From: Pirellulales bacterium
GTDB taxonomy: Bacteria; Planctomycetota; Planctomycetia; Pirellulales; JAEUIK01
Length of the DNA stretch: 64,000 nucleotides
Direction of reading: 5' to 3'
Assembly: GCA_019636335.1 (NCBI GenBank)
Contig: JAHBXR010000014.1
Span: forward strand, 62,001 to 126,000
Below are positions 16,237 to 25,324 of the stretch, one piece after another; positions within the stretch are counted from its first letter, which is position 1; every line of letters starts with the position of its first letter. Made by a program: the position numbers and the translations under genes. The notes under the pieces are model-generated. The model had not been told where the DNA came from. It did not search any database and saw nothing but the letters and a program-made list of their open reading frames with translations.

Positions 16237-16716
16237 GTGTACGATCTGCAAGCCGATATCGAGATCGCGGCCTCGCCCGAGAAGGTTTTTCACCTCATCT
16301 CCGACCACGAAAGCTTTCTGGGGGACATCGGCGGCAGCGTCTGCCGGCTGACGCGTGAAGGCTCGCCCGACCGCAACGGGCTGGGGGCCGTGCGCGAGAT
16401 CACCGCCGACGGCATGCGCTTCTGCGAGGAGATCACGGCCTTCGAACCCCCCCGCCGTTACTCGTACCGCATTACGGAGATCTTAGGAAAAAGCGGCAAG
16501 CCGCTCCCCTTCCGGCACGAAGGGGGCGAAATGGTGTTCGAGCCCGCGCCCGGGGGCACCCGGGTGCGTTGGCGCACCTCGTTTCGGGTGCCGATCCCTG
16601 TCCTGGGCTGGTTCGTCGAGCGAATTTTTGCTTCGAAGATGAAGCCGGCGTTTCGGCAGATGCTCGAACGGGCAAAATCCCGCGCGGAGTCCTCTCGAGC
16701 AAACGACTCAGGCTGA
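16237..16716 (+). CDS. SRPBCC family protein (polyketide cyclase/dehydrase-like)
   Basis: 159 residues from a GTG at 16237, the only start that leaves the family's usual first strand 'DLQADIEIAASPEKVFHLIS'; no in-frame ATG lies nearby upstream. The START-like pattern follows: 'GLGAVREITADGMRFCEEI', 'PPRRYSYRITEIL', 'MVFEPAPGGTRVRWRTSF' and a carboxy helix 'KMKPAFRQMLERAKSR'. The fold makes a deep hydrophobic pocket used for lipid or polyketide-like ligands. Ligand unknown. It is transcribed away from the PQQ gene, so the 155-base gap between them is a divergent promoter region. The membrane-protein gene at 16790 follows on the same strand. Confidence 0.85.
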   Translation: MYDLQADIEIAASPEKVFHLISDHESFLGDIGGSVCRLTREGSPDRNGLGAVREITADGMRFCEEITAFEPPRRYSYRITEILGKSGKPLPFRHEGGEMVFEPAPGGTRVRWRTSFRVPIPVLGWFVERIFASKMKPAFRQMLERAKSRAESSRANDSG

Positions 16717-16789
16717 ACTAGACTTGAGATGGCGACGGCCGTTCGGCCCCCTACCCTGCCGATGCCTCGCCAGACCGAAGGAGTCGTAT

Positions 16790-17824
16790 GTGGCAGGCAG
16801 ATCGACTTGGCAAGACATAGAATCGCGGGTGCATTCTCCTTCGCACGGCCTGCTGGCCGTGCTGGGGGCGCTCTTTTGCGGGGTGGGCGTGGTGACTTAC
16901 TTTGTGGTCGCCCGACAGCTTCCCGTCGGCGAGTTCTCGGGTCTCTTGGCCCTGCTCGCGATCGGAGCCTTTGCCGTCGTCGGCGGATCGTTGCTCGCCT
17001 GGTCGATCAGGGCTTTCCTCGCACCGGCTCGCGTGCGGCATGCGGACGCGTCGTGCTTTCCCAAGATTCCCCAAGAGCCTGTCGCGTTTGAGGGGGCGAT
17101 CGTGCATCATCGCGTGACGCACGAACTTGTCGCCGATGCAAGACAGTGGAACTTCGTTCCAAGCGAACGGAATTGGCGGCAAGATAAACATTTTCTGATC
17201 GGCTTCGGCGGCGGATTTCTCTTGTTGTGCGCCGGTACATGGAGTTGGATCTTTCATTCCCGCCTGCAAGTTGGTGGTTGGCCGGTCTCCATTCTGGCGG
17301 CGACTCTCATCACCGTCATGGTGGGGGGCACCGCGTTCTTCGTGATCGGACTGCTCATGCGGTCGGGCTATCAGCGGCTCTCCCGCCTCACGATCCCCAT
17401 CGGTGGCGGTGACCTTGAATTGAACGCTCCCATTCCACCGCAACAAGACGACACAGAACTACTGGCCGGATTGCAATGGGTCTTCCTGGGAAAATCGGAT
17501 CGTCGTCAGCTCAAGATCCCTCGCAGTCTAGTCCAGGGCGTCCAGATCTGTCCCTGGAAAGTAGTCGTCGTTGGTACGAATGAGCGCACGGTCACCTGGG
17601 CCGTACAGGGTCTGCTCGTCTTGGCGACGCCCGAGGAAGACAATGTTCTGCGCCTTCCACTTCTGCTGACGGGAGACTTTGCCGGCGGCGCACGACTCAT
17701 GCGCCGGCTGGCGGAGGTCCTCGAAGTCCCTTATCTTTTCCACGCAGATGCCGCGGGCTGGCGCCAAGAAGCCGATCGCGCCAAGCGGCGGCAACCGTTG
17801 CGGACGGGTGGAATGATGGGGTGA
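16790..17824 (+). CDS. membrane protein with four spans, hypothetical
   Basis: 344 residues. The GTG at 16790 has GAAGGAG six bases upstream; an ATG-like start at 16724 has none. Two hydrophobic pairs are visible: about 22-67 ('LLAVLGALFCGVGVVTYFVV', then 'FSGLLALLAIGAFAVVGGSL') and about 138-195 ('HFLIGFGGGFLLLCAGTWSW', 'SILAATLITVMVGGTAFFVI'). Between and after them are soluble parts of about 70 and 150 residues; the last reads as beta-rich ('PWKVVVVGTNERTVTWAVQG'). No family recognised. The layout resembles planctomycete membrane proteins often annotated as hypothetical. It is probably transcribed with the SRPBCC gene, 73 bases upstream. Confidence 0.75.
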   Translation: MAGRSTWQDIESRVHSPSHGLLAVLGALFCGVGVVTYFVVARQLPVGEFSGLLALLAIGAFAVVGGSLLAWSIRAFLAPARVRHADASCFPKIPQEPVAFEGAIVHHRVTHELVADARQWNFVPSERNWRQDKHFLIGFGGGFLLLCAGTWSWIFHSRLQVGGWPVSILAATLITVMVGGTAFFVIGLLMRSGYQRLSRLTIPIGGGDLELNAPIPPQQDDTELLAGLQWVFLGKSDRRQLKIPRSLVQGVQICPWKVVVVGTNERTVTWAVQGLLVLATPEEDNVLRLPLLLTGDFAGGARLMRRLAEVLEVPYLFHADAAGWRQEADRAKRRQPLRTGGMMG

Positions 17825-17901
17825 CCGGCCCCTAGCGTCGGTGGAACACCCCGTTCTCTGTGGTTCGGCAATAGTAGCCACGAATTCGGGGACGCCAGAC
17901 G

Positions 17902-18669
17902 ATGAACTCTCGGCTCTTTTTGTTCCTGCTGCTGGGCATCACCTCCTCGGCCTACGCCGACGACGTGGTCGAAAAAATCACCGCTGCCCGGCAGGCAGCC
18001 ACCGCGGGCGATCTCGACCGAGCGCTCGAGTTGCTCGACCCGCTCCTCGAACTCGATCCCGTGGGGGATGAGAATATTGTCCGAGCCCGCCGTGCCGCGG
18101 CCAATCTGTTGCACCTGCGTGGGAGCGAGCGCTTTCGAGAGGCGAAGATCCAAGAGGCCATCACCGACTATGATCGCGAGATCGAATTGGTGCCGGAGCT
18201 CGCGCCAGGGCACTGGCAGCGTGGCATCGCTTACTACTATGCCGAGGCGTACCAGAAGGGAGTCGACCAGTTTGCGCTGCACCAGACGGTGAATCCGCAG
18301 GATGTGGAGAACGCGGTGTGGCACTTCCTCTGCGCCGTCCGCGCGCCCGACGGATCGGTTGCCAAGGCGCGCGAGCATCTGATCCCTATCACCGAGGATC
18401 CGCGCGTCCCGATGCACGAGATCCATCGGCTTTTCGCCGGCGAGGCCACGCCCGCCGACGTGAGCAAGGCGGCGGAAGGCGCCGGCACGCGCGCCAGATT
18501 CTATGCGGACCTCTATCTGGGGCTGTACTACGAAGTCCTGGGTAAGGACGCTGAATCGCTGTGCCACATCGAAGCCGCGGCGAAGAGTCCCGCCGCCGAA
18601 GGCTCGAACATGGGGGACATTGCCCGCGTGCATTACCAGCTACGAACCAAAGCTACGAAGAAGCCCTGA
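17902..18669 (+). CDS. exported TPR protein
   Basis: 255 residues. ATG at 17902; signal peptide about 1-19 ('MNSRLFLFLLLGITSSAYAD'). Then TPR-type helices: 'ARQAATAGDLDRALELLDPL', 'KIQEAITDYDREIELVPELA' and 'GHWQRGIAYYYAEAYQKGVD'. The layout is like NlpI-type TPR proteins, but no lipobox is present, so it is probably a soluble periplasmic adaptor. The stop is at 18667-18669 and the DoxX-like gene begins one base later, so the two are translated together and likely function at the same envelope site. Confidence 0.85.
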   Translation: MNSRLFLFLLLGITSSAYADDVVEKITAARQAATAGDLDRALELLDPLLELDPVGDENIVRARRAAANLLHLRGSERFREAKIQEAITDYDREIELVPELAPGHWQRGIAYYYAEAYQKGVDQFALHQTVNPQDVENAVWHFLCAVRAPDGSVAKAREHLIPITEDPRVPMHEIHRLFAGEATPADVSKAAEGAGTRARFYADLYLGLYYEVLGKDAESLCHIEAAAKSPAAEGSNMGDIARVHYQLRTKATKKP

Positions 18670-18670
18670 G

Positions 18671-19117
18671 ATGAACGACACACCCCTGCCCCTCCGCCAG
18701 CCGGACCTCTATCTGCTGCACCCGGCGATCGGCCTGCTGGGGCGTCTCTGCTTCACGCTCATTTTTTTCCTCTCGGGCATTACCCATTTCACGCGCATGG
18801 GCTTCTACGTGGCCATCATGCCCGAGTCGATTCCGCTGCGCGAGTTTTGGGTCATTGTCTCCGGAGTGGTCGAATTGGCCGGCGCCATTCTCATCTTGCT
18901 GAATCGTGCGCCGCGCCTGGGGGGCTGGCTGATCGTCCTCTTTCTCGTGCCGGTGACGATCGTCGTTCACGGGGCTGGCATCGTGCAGGCGGCCGACGAG
19001 CGCATGGCCGATATTCAGACCTCGTTTTTCCTGAAGGGGATCACGATGACCGGCGCGGCGCTGCTTATCACGCAGCTTGGAGTCGGCGGTCGATCGACCC
19101 ACGACACATCCGCCTAG
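18671..19117 (+). CDS. DoxX-like inner membrane protein
   Basis: 148 residues, ATG at 18671, one base after the stop of the preceding TPR gene, so translation is probably coupled. It has four predicted spans: 'GLLGRLCFTLIFFLSGITHF', then 'FWVIVSGVVELAGAILILLN', 'GWLIVLFLVPVTIVVHG' and 'FFLKGITMTGAALLITQLG'. The order and the pattern around 'ELAGAILILLNRAPRLGGWL' match DoxX/SURF4-type proteins, which occur in redox or quinone-linked membrane complexes. The Phe-Leu-Lys-Gly motif at the fourth span is also typical. The partner is unknown, though the TPR protein is the obvious candidate. Confidence 0.85.
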   Translation: MNDTPLPLRQPDLYLLHPAIGLLGRLCFTLIFFLSGITHFTRMGFYVAIMPESIPLREFWVIVSGVVELAGAILILLNRAPRLGGWLIVLFLVPVTIVVHGAGIVQAADERMADIQTSFFLKGITMTGAALLITQLGVGGRSTHDTSA

Positions 19118-19312
19118 CGCGCGGTTCGCGCACGCGGCGTGGCAGACTGTCGCGCCGCGGCAAAATGTGCCCATCTCTCGTTGAGCGCATCGCTTAGAGC
19201 GATGCTCCTTTGCCGCGCAGACAGGTGGCTTTCCTCACGCCGTACAATCCCGGTGTCCAGCGCGCGGGTTCCAGCGCCGCTCGCGCCGTAGACAAGCAAC
19301 GGAGAGAGAACC

Positions 19313-20317
19313 ATGTCCGACCATATCCTGCACCATCAGTTTCTTTCGAGTGGAGCGGGCGAGACGACGCCGCAACGCCCCGATCGCGATCCCGTTCGTG
19401 CCGAGTCTCACGATGCCGAGTTGCTCGACGCCTATTCGCGTGCGGTGATCGGCGTGGTCGAGGCGGTCAGCCCCGCCGTCATCTCCGTCACGGGAGGTCG
19501 CGGCAACGGCGGTGGACTGGGTTCCGGCTTCATTATCACGCCCGACGGCTACGCCGTGACGAACAGCCACGTCGTGGGCGGTCAGTCGAGCCTTTCGTCC
19601 GAAACGAGCGACGGCGACCGCATTCATGCGGACGTGATCGGCGACGACCCGGCCACCGATCTCGCGTTGCTGCGGCTCGCCGCGCGCGATCTGCCCTATG
19701 CCAGCCTGGGCGAGTCCGCGTCGTTGCGCGTCGGGCAACTGGTGATTGCGATGGGAAGCCCCCTCGGTCTGCAATCGACCGTCTCGACCGGCGTGGTCAG
19801 CGCCGTGGGACGCAGCATGCGCTCGCAAGGGGGCCGGCTGATCGAGAACGTGATTCAGCACGCCGCGCCGATCAATCCCGGCAACTCGGGCGGGCCGCTG
19901 GTCGATTCGCGCGGACACGTCGTGGGCGTGAACACGGCGATCATCGCCTTCGCGCAGGGGCTCGGCTTCGCGATTCCCAGCAGCACCGTGCAATGGGTCA
20001 CCACCGAATTGCTGGCGCACCGCCAGGTGCGGCGTCGGCAGCTTGGCATCGTGGCGTCTACTGTCAGCGTGCCGCGGCATCTGATCCGTCAGTTCGATCT
20101 GCTTTCCGATCAAGCAGTCGGTGTCGTCGAAGTCGCCGAAGGAAGCATTGCCGAACGCTCGGGACTCCGCGCCGGAGACCTGCTCGTCGAAATCAACGGC
20201 CGCATCACGACGGGCGTGGACGATGTCCACCGCGTTCTCTCGCAACTCGGCCACGACGCCGAGCTCGAAGCCGCCGTGGTGCGAGAGGAACGACGATTGA
20301 CGCTGGTCCTACGATAG
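19313..20317 (+). CDS. S1C trypsin-like serine protease with PDZ domain (HtrA/DegP-like)
   Basis: 334 residues; ATG at 19313 follows ACGGAGAGAG. The protease domain (about 45-225) has an intact triad: His86 in 'TNSHVV', Asp116 in 'PATDLALL' and Ser192 in 'NPGNSGGPLV'. 'GLGSGFIITPDGYAVTNSH' is the DegP/DegS-type start of the fold, and 'LGFAIPS' is the carboxy end of the protease domain. A PDZ domain (about 235-334) follows, with 'AGDLLVEINGRITTGVDDVH'. No signal peptide or membrane anchor is seen at the amino terminus, whereas most DegP-like proteins are periplasmic, so this one may be cytoplasmic or exported in an unusual way. Role: quality control or regulated proteolysis. Confidence 0.93.
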   Translation: MSDHILHHQFLSSGAGETTPQRPDRDPVRAESHDAELLDAYSRAVIGVVEAVSPAVISVTGGRGNGGGLGSGFIITPDGYAVTNSHVVGGQSSLSSETSDGDRIHADVIGDDPATDLALLRLAARDLPYASLGESASLRVGQLVIAMGSPLGLQSTVSTGVVSAVGRSMRSQGGRLIENVIQHAAPINPGNSGGPLVDSRGHVVGVNTAIIAFAQGLGFAIPSSTVQWVTTELLAHRQVRRRQLGIVASTVSVPRHLIRQFDLLSDQAVGVVEVAEGSIAERSGLRAGDLLVEINGRITTGVDDVHRVLSQLGHDAELEAAVVREERRLTLVLR

Positions 20318-20723
20318 TACGTGGTGACAATCCAGTAGTGGGTGGCACTGACGATTCTCCGGAGCAGACGAGTTCTTGCTGAGCCACGAACGCGGAGAAT
20401 CGTCCGTGTCGCGCAGCGACGAGAGGTGTGGTGCTGGCTTTCGCCTGCTATACATTTTCAACGTCGAACGGGTCCTCTTGTTGCTGCGCAACACCGACGA
20501 AGTTGCGACTGGCGTGGCCACTTCCTGGCGAGTCGTTCCCGCAACTTCGTCGTTGCTACCCGGCCCTTTTCGAGTTGCTGTAACTTCCGGTCTCTCTTGA
20601 CCCTCTGGCAAAACTCACCTATACGGCCGCTGGTCAACAATGGGTCGCACTGCGCGCCGAGGTCGGTGTGCCACGCGGCCTTTGCAGGCCTCCCATCTTG
20701 CCAGTTCCGGCGGTGTTTTTCGC
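20318..20723. other. intergenic region upstream of the efflux operon, with inverted repeat
   Basis: 406 bases before the efflux operon; this should contain its promoter. It holds the 13-bp inverted repeat at 20495-20552. No coding frame with a family resemblance was found. Confidence 0.45.
20495..20552. repeat. 13-bp perfect inverted repeat with 32-base loop
   Basis: CGACGAAGTTGCG (20495-20507) and CGCAACTTCGTCG (20540-20552) are exact reverse complements. There is no T-run, so not a terminator. It lies about 170 bases upstream of the efflux operon start and could be a regulator site or a repeat remnant. Confidence 0.55.
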
Positions 20724-22385
20724 ATGTCCACACGCGGGCGCCACATCATTGCGCGCGTTGCCAGCGCGGCTTGCTTGCTGCTTGTCGCGCTGGGCGTGTC
20801 GGGCTGCGCCGAGATTCCCGCCGGCATCGACAGCTCGCTCCACAACCGCATTACGGTGCCTCCCGCGCGGCTGTTGGCCGATGAACTAGACGCCGCCAAA
20901 CCCGAGGCGATTCCCCCGGGCAAGGCGACTTCTGCGCCCGGCGGCTCGTCGCTTCCTGCACCAAATCAGACAACAGCGCCACTGCCAGAGCCGAATTCAT
21001 CCGCTTCGGCAAGTAGACCACTCTCCGGTGCAACAGCGAGTGCGATTCCAGAGCATCTGCTGCCGGCTCCGGCATCCGAGCCCGTGGTGTTGCCGGCGCC
21101 GGCCGGGCCACTCACGCTCGAGATGGCGATCGACCTGGCCACGCAGTACAGCCCGCGTCTGGGCGTGATGCGCGCACGCATCGCCGCGGCCGAGGGAGGT
21201 CGCGAGGTGGCGATGGCCGATTTCTTTCCCGAGGCGATGGGCACGCTGCGCCACATCGAAGGTGATCCTGGCTCGCACCCCTTCGTGCTGCCGACGATGA
21301 CGACCGAGGTCGGTGGCTTTGCGCCGAGCGGCGCCTCGGACCGTTTCGATCGCGCGGAGCTGGGCGTGCAGTGGATTTTGTACGACTTTGGCCGCACGAG
21401 CGGGCGCGTGGGTCAAGCGCGCACCGCAGTCGAGATCGCAAGGCTCCAGCTCGATCGCGCCCGCGAGAGCGTCACGTTCGATGTGACCAAGGCCTACTTC
21501 TCCGTCTTGCAGGCGCAGGCCAATACACGGATTGCCGAAGAAGGGGTCGCCCTGGCCAGTTCGACGTTGCGCGACGCCCGCAATTACTTCCGCCGCGGCG
21601 CGATGATCCGCAACGACGTGCTCCGGGCCGACGTGTTGTTGGCCGAGATGCAATTGAATCTCGTCCGCGCACAGACCGAGCGCGGCGCCGCGGTGGCCGC
21701 GCTCAACCAGGCCATCGGCACGAATGTCAGTTGTCCGACGACCGTGGTGGATCGCACGGAAGAGCCGGCCTTTCGCCTACCGTTGGCCGATTGCCTGCAA
21801 TTGGCGGCCGACAATCGCGACGAGTTTCGCGTGGCGATCAACGAGATCCGCGGCACGAACTACGGCATCGGCGTGGCAAAGGCGGAGTTCATGCCGCGCA
21901 TTCTCGTCGGGGGGGTGGCTTTGCAGCAGGATGCCGATGGCTTGCCGCACGACAAAACGTCTGCCATCGGCGGCGTGAGTCTCGAGCTGGCCCTCTTCGA
22001 AGGGGGCCGCCGCATCGGCAAACTGCGCACGGCCCAGGCCGAAATGCGCGGAGCAATCGCCCTGGGACGCGAGATCTGCGACCGCATTGCCTATGAGGTG
22101 AATCTGGCCTATCTCGCCATTCAGGACGCGCGACAACGCGTCGAGCTGAGCCGTACGACCGTCGCGCAGGCCAGCGAGAACCTGCGCGTCGTGCAGCGAC
22201 TGCTCGAGCATGGCGACGCCACGCCGACGGAGCTCGTGGATGCCGTGCTGACCATGACTCGGGCCAAACAGAACTATGCCACGGCCCTGTACGACTACCA
22301 GACGAGTCTTGCCCGGCTGGCGTTCGCCACGGGTTTGCCGAATACGCCGGGACTCTCCGCCTCTCTATTTGCATCCAGCCCATGA
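20724..22385 (+). CDS. TolC-family outer membrane efflux lipoprotein
   Basis: 553 residues. The ATG at 20724 is chosen because it gives a lipoprotein signal ('IIARVASAACLLLVALGVSG' before Cys, lipobox VSGC); earlier starts would place the signal inside the protein. A Pro/Ala/Ser-rich linker of about 90 residues follows, then the TolC channel fold: 'LTLEMAIDLATQYSPRLGVM' and the coiled-coil helices with two repeats ('GVQWILYDFGRTSGRVGQAR' and 'GVSLELALFEGGRRIGKLRT'). The outer-membrane channel is first in an operon with a HlyD-type adaptor and an MFS pump that overlap by 4 bases. Together they would make a tripartite drug or metabolite efflux system. Confidence 0.9.
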   Translation: MSTRGRHIIARVASAACLLLVALGVSGCAEIPAGIDSSLHNRITVPPARLLADELDAAKPEAIPPGKATSAPGGSSLPAPNQTTAPLPEPNSSASASRPLSGATASAIPEHLLPAPASEPVVLPAPAGPLTLEMAIDLATQYSPRLGVMRARIAAAEGGREVAMADFFPEAMGTLRHIEGDPGSHPFVLPTMTTEVGGFAPSGASDRFDRAELGVQWILYDFGRTSGRVGQARTAVEIARLQLDRARESVTFDVTKAYFSVLQAQANTRIAEEGVALASSTLRDARNYFRRGAMIRNDVLRADVLLAEMQLNLVRAQTERGAAVAALNQAIGTNVSCPTTVVDRTEEPAFRLPLADCLQLAADNRDEFRVAINEIRGTNYGIGVAKAEFMPRILVGGVALQQDADGLPHDKTSAIGGVSLELALFEGGRRIGKLRTAQAEMRGAIALGREICDRIAYEVNLAYLAIQDARQRVELSRTTVAQASENLRVVQRLLEHGDATPTELVDAVLTMTRAKQNYATALYDYQTSLARLAFATGLPNTPGLSASLFASSP

Positions 22386-23722
22386 ATACGAACAACAACG
22401 TCCGCGAGCGAATCGCTTCGATCTGGCGCCGGCACAAGGTATCGCTGGCCGTGTCGGCTTGTGCGCTCGTTGCGGTGGTGGCGCTGTTCCCCTGGATCGT
22501 GCATCGCTACACGCATTCGATTACCAAGGATGCCTTCATCGAATCGCATTTGATTAACCTGGCGCCGCAGGTGAGTGGCACGGTGGTTGAAGTCTTTGTG
22601 CAGGAACAGGACGTCGTGAAGCAAGGACAACTACTGGCGCGGATCGATCCGTCGACCTACGAGCGCGAGGTGCAATTGAATCAGGCGCGGCTCGCTTCGG
22701 CCGTGGCGGCGTTCGAAAAAGCCCAGGTCGACCTGACCCTGCTCATCGAAGAAGTGCCGCAGCGCATCGTGATTGCCGAGCGTAAGCTGGCGGCGGCGCG
22801 CAATGCCGTGGCCGAGGCGGTCGAACAGTTGGCCCGAGTCACGCGCAACACGAGCGATGGGGTCGTGGCGGCCGGCGGCGGCGTCGAGGCGGCGCGCGCC
22901 GCGTACGTGCTCGGCAAGGAAGACTACGATCGCTACGCGGCGCTGTTCCAAGAGGGGACGGTTTCCGAACGGCGCTATCAGGAGGCGACAAAAGTCTTCC
23001 ACGCGTCGCAGGCCGAGCTGCGCGCCGCCGAGGCCCGGCTCGGTCAGGCCGAGGCCGAGCGTCGGCAAGTCGCCATCGCCGAACAGGCGCTGCAGGCCGC
23101 GCGGCATGTGGCCGAAGAGGCCCAGGCCGGCGTCGAACTGGCCAGGCTGGGCAATGTCGCCATCGAAGCGCGTCGCAAGGAAGTCACCGAACGTGAGACG
23201 GCCGTCGTCGAGGCACGCCGCGCGCTGGAGCTGGCCGAGACCAACCTGGGCTACACCCGCATCACGGCCCCCTATAACGGCGTGATCGCCCGCAAGTGGC
23301 GTCATCTGGGCGATTATGCCCACACGGGCGACCCCGTCTTCAGCATGTACAACCCCGAGCTGCTGTATGTGACCGTGCAACTCGAGGAGACGCTGCTCGA
23401 AGGCGTAGCGCCAGGCAATTTTGCCGACCTGCACGTCGATGCCTACGATCGGCCCTTCCGCGGACGCGTGTTGTGGATCGGCTCGGCGACCAGCGCGAAC
23501 TTTTCGCTCATTCCGCGCGATATCTCCTCGGGCGAGTTCACCTACGTCGTGCAACGCGTGCCGACGCGCATCGCCATCGAGCGCGACGAGCGCTGGCATC
23601 TGTTGAAGCCGGGGCTGTCGGTCACCGTGGCTATCGAGCATGGCGAGGGAGATCCCGAGTGGGCTCGCCGCGCGCTCGAAGAAGAAGCTCGCATCGAGCA
23701 ATTGGGCAAACCGACTCCATGA
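22382..23722 (+). CDS. HlyD/EmrA-type membrane fusion protein
   Basis: 446 residues. Starts at ATG 22382, which overlaps the TolC stop (ATGA). One membrane span at about 19-39 ('VSLAVSACALVAVVALFPWI'). A lipoyl-like half ('INLAPQVSGTVVEVFVQEQD'), a long alpha-helical hairpin rich in Ala/Glu/Arg (about 95-270, e.g. 'AEAERRQVAIAEQALQAARH'), the second lipoyl half ('NLGYTRITAPYNGVIARKWR') and a beta-barrel part ('NPELLYVTVQLEETLLEGVA') follow in EmrA order. The adaptor links the inner-membrane pump to the outer-membrane channel. The overlaps at both ends show strict operon coupling. The hairpin length is consistent with EmrA partners of MFS pumps. Confidence 0.92.
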   Translation: MNTNNNVRERIASIWRRHKVSLAVSACALVAVVALFPWIVHRYTHSITKDAFIESHLINLAPQVSGTVVEVFVQEQDVVKQGQLLARIDPSTYEREVQLNQARLASAVAAFEKAQVDLTLLIEEVPQRIVIAERKLAAARNAVAEAVEQLARVTRNTSDGVVAAGGGVEAARAAYVLGKEDYDRYAALFQEGTVSERRYQEATKVFHASQAELRAAEARLGQAEAERRQVAIAEQALQAARHVAEEAQAGVELARLGNVAIEARRKEVTERETAVVEARRALELAETNLGYTRITAPYNGVIARKWRHLGDYAHTGDPVFSMYNPELLYVTVQLEETLLEGVAPGNFADLHVDAYDRPFRGRVLWIGSATSANFSLIPRDISSGEFTYVVQRVPTRIAIERDERWHLLKPGLSVTVAIEHGEGDPEWARRALEEEARIEQLGKPTP

Positions 23723-25284
23723 CGCACAGCCGCCTCGCCCGCGATCTGTTCGCCACATTCGTCAGCCAATGGCGTGTGATGGTCGCAGTGTTGCCCGGCG
23801 TGGTGCTGGCGCTCATGCAGTCGACGGCCCTCGATTTGCCAATGGCGAACGTCGTCGATGCCCTCGACAGCGATCATTATCGCATGCAGTGGATCATGGG
23901 CGCGTATGTGTTAGGAGGCGCCCTGGGCATGGCTTTCACCAGCTTTTGTGGGCGGCGCCTGGGCTTGAAGCGGGCCTACATGGCGGGGCTCATGCTCTTC
24001 TCCACCGCGTCGGGCCTGGCGGGCGTGGCGCAGGACGTCGTCGCGATGACTCCTTGCCGTTTCGCACAGGGATTTGGCATGGGGCTCACCATCGCCAGCG
24101 CGATGGTCCTGATCTGGCGCGCCTTCCCCATTCATAAAGAACTCGCCATGGCCATCTATGGCATGGCGATCTATCTGCCCTCGATTCTTGGTGCGTCGCT
24201 GGGGGGACTGGCCACGGAGGGACTGTCGTGGCGACTCATCTTCCTGGCGAATCCGCCCCTCGGGGCGCTGCTGCTGATCGTGGCCTGGCGCTGTTTGCCC
24301 TACGAAACGGTGGAAGGTACCGGCGGTGCTCGTTTCGATTGGATCGGCGTCGCCCTGCTCGCGGCCTCGGTAGTAACGATCAACGTCGTCCTCGACATGG
24401 GGCAGTATTGGGGTTGGTTCAGCTCGCGTTTCTTTGCCCCCTGGTTCGTCGCGGCGCTGGCCGCCTGGGCGGCATTCTTCATCTGGGGATTTTCCGCCCC
24501 GCGGCCCCTCATCAATCTGCGCACCCTTTCCATGCGCCGCTTTGGGCTGGGGCTGGGGATCAAGGTGGCCTACAGCATCAATCTGTACGTAGTCCTCTCA
24601 CTGCTGGCCAACTACATGATCAATCTGCGCGGTTACCAATGGTGGCAGGGAGCACTCGTGATCCTGGCGGCGCTCTTCACCATGATGGCCGCCCTGCTCT
24701 TGGGCGTCCGCATCGGCACCGACCGTAATCGAAGGTTCCGCATGTTCGCCGGGCTGGCGATCATGGCCCTGGCCACCTGGCAACTCGGCGCCGTCGACGT
24801 CTACACGGCCAAGACGCTGCAGGCCATGCTGCTGGCCGGGTGGGGCGTGGGGGCGGGACTGGTCTGTGGGCCCGCCCTGCTGACTACCTTCGAGGGAATG
24901 TCGAACGAACAGACGCTCGACACGGCGGGCGTTTTCAATATCGCCCGATCGCTGCCGGCCTTTGTGGTGGGCGCCCTGCTCGTGACGCTGCTCGCGCGTC
25001 ACACCGACGAGAACTTCGACTGGCTGCGCCAGAACATTCGCCATAACCGGCCGATCGTGGCAGACGCGCTCCGCGATGGCACTGCCCACATGGTCGCGCA
25101 GGGAAGTCCGCACACCGTGGCGACCAAACAGGCGGACGCGATGCTTGGCAAGTGGGTCGAAGCGAACGCGCACGCCTATGCGTTTCAAGATGCGTTTCGT
25201 TGGCTCGCGCTGGCGCCGTGCGTGGGCCTGTTCTTCGTGCTTGTTGTGCCGATTGGACAGGCAGCGCCAATGCGCGACGAATGA
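23719..25284 (+). CDS. EmrB-type MFS efflux pump (DHA2 family)
   Basis: 521 residues, ATG at 23719 overlapping the adaptor's stop by four bases. About 14 membrane spans are visible, as expected of the DHA2 drug:H+ antiporter group. The motif A-like region 'TSFCGRRLGLKRAYMAGLML' follows the second span, and the motif-C-like 'AIYLPSILGASLGGLATEGL' lies near the fifth. The early 'ALDLPMANVVDAL' replaces the usual 'LDxTIVNVALP' of EmrB, so the family motif is partly kept. The pump would export hydrophobic compounds through the TolC lipoprotein. Substrate unknown. The multicopper oxidase gene converges from the other strand 40 bases later; no obvious terminator separates them. Confidence 0.9.
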   Translation: MTHSRLARDLFATFVSQWRVMVAVLPGVVLALMQSTALDLPMANVVDALDSDHYRMQWIMGAYVLGGALGMAFTSFCGRRLGLKRAYMAGLMLFSTASGLAGVAQDVVAMTPCRFAQGFGMGLTIASAMVLIWRAFPIHKELAMAIYGMAIYLPSILGASLGGLATEGLSWRLIFLANPPLGALLLIVAWRCLPYETVEGTGGARFDWIGVALLAASVVTINVVLDMGQYWGWFSSRFFAPWFVAALAAWAAFFIWGFSAPRPLINLRTLSMRRFGLGLGIKVAYSINLYVVLSLLANYMINLRGYQWWQGALVILAALFTMMAALLLGVRIGTDRNRRFRMFAGLAIMALATWQLGAVDVYTAKTLQAMLLAGWGVGAGLVCGPALLTTFEGMSNEQTLDTAGVFNIARSLPAFVVGALLVTLLARHTDENFDWLRQNIRHNRPIVADALRDGTAHMVAQGSPHTVATKQADAMLGKWVEANAHAYAFQDAFRWLALAPCVGLFFVLVVPIGQAAPMRDE

Positions 25285-25324
25285 TCGTCGCCGTAGTCGA
25301 CAGCCTGGAATTGCCCGTTCGAAG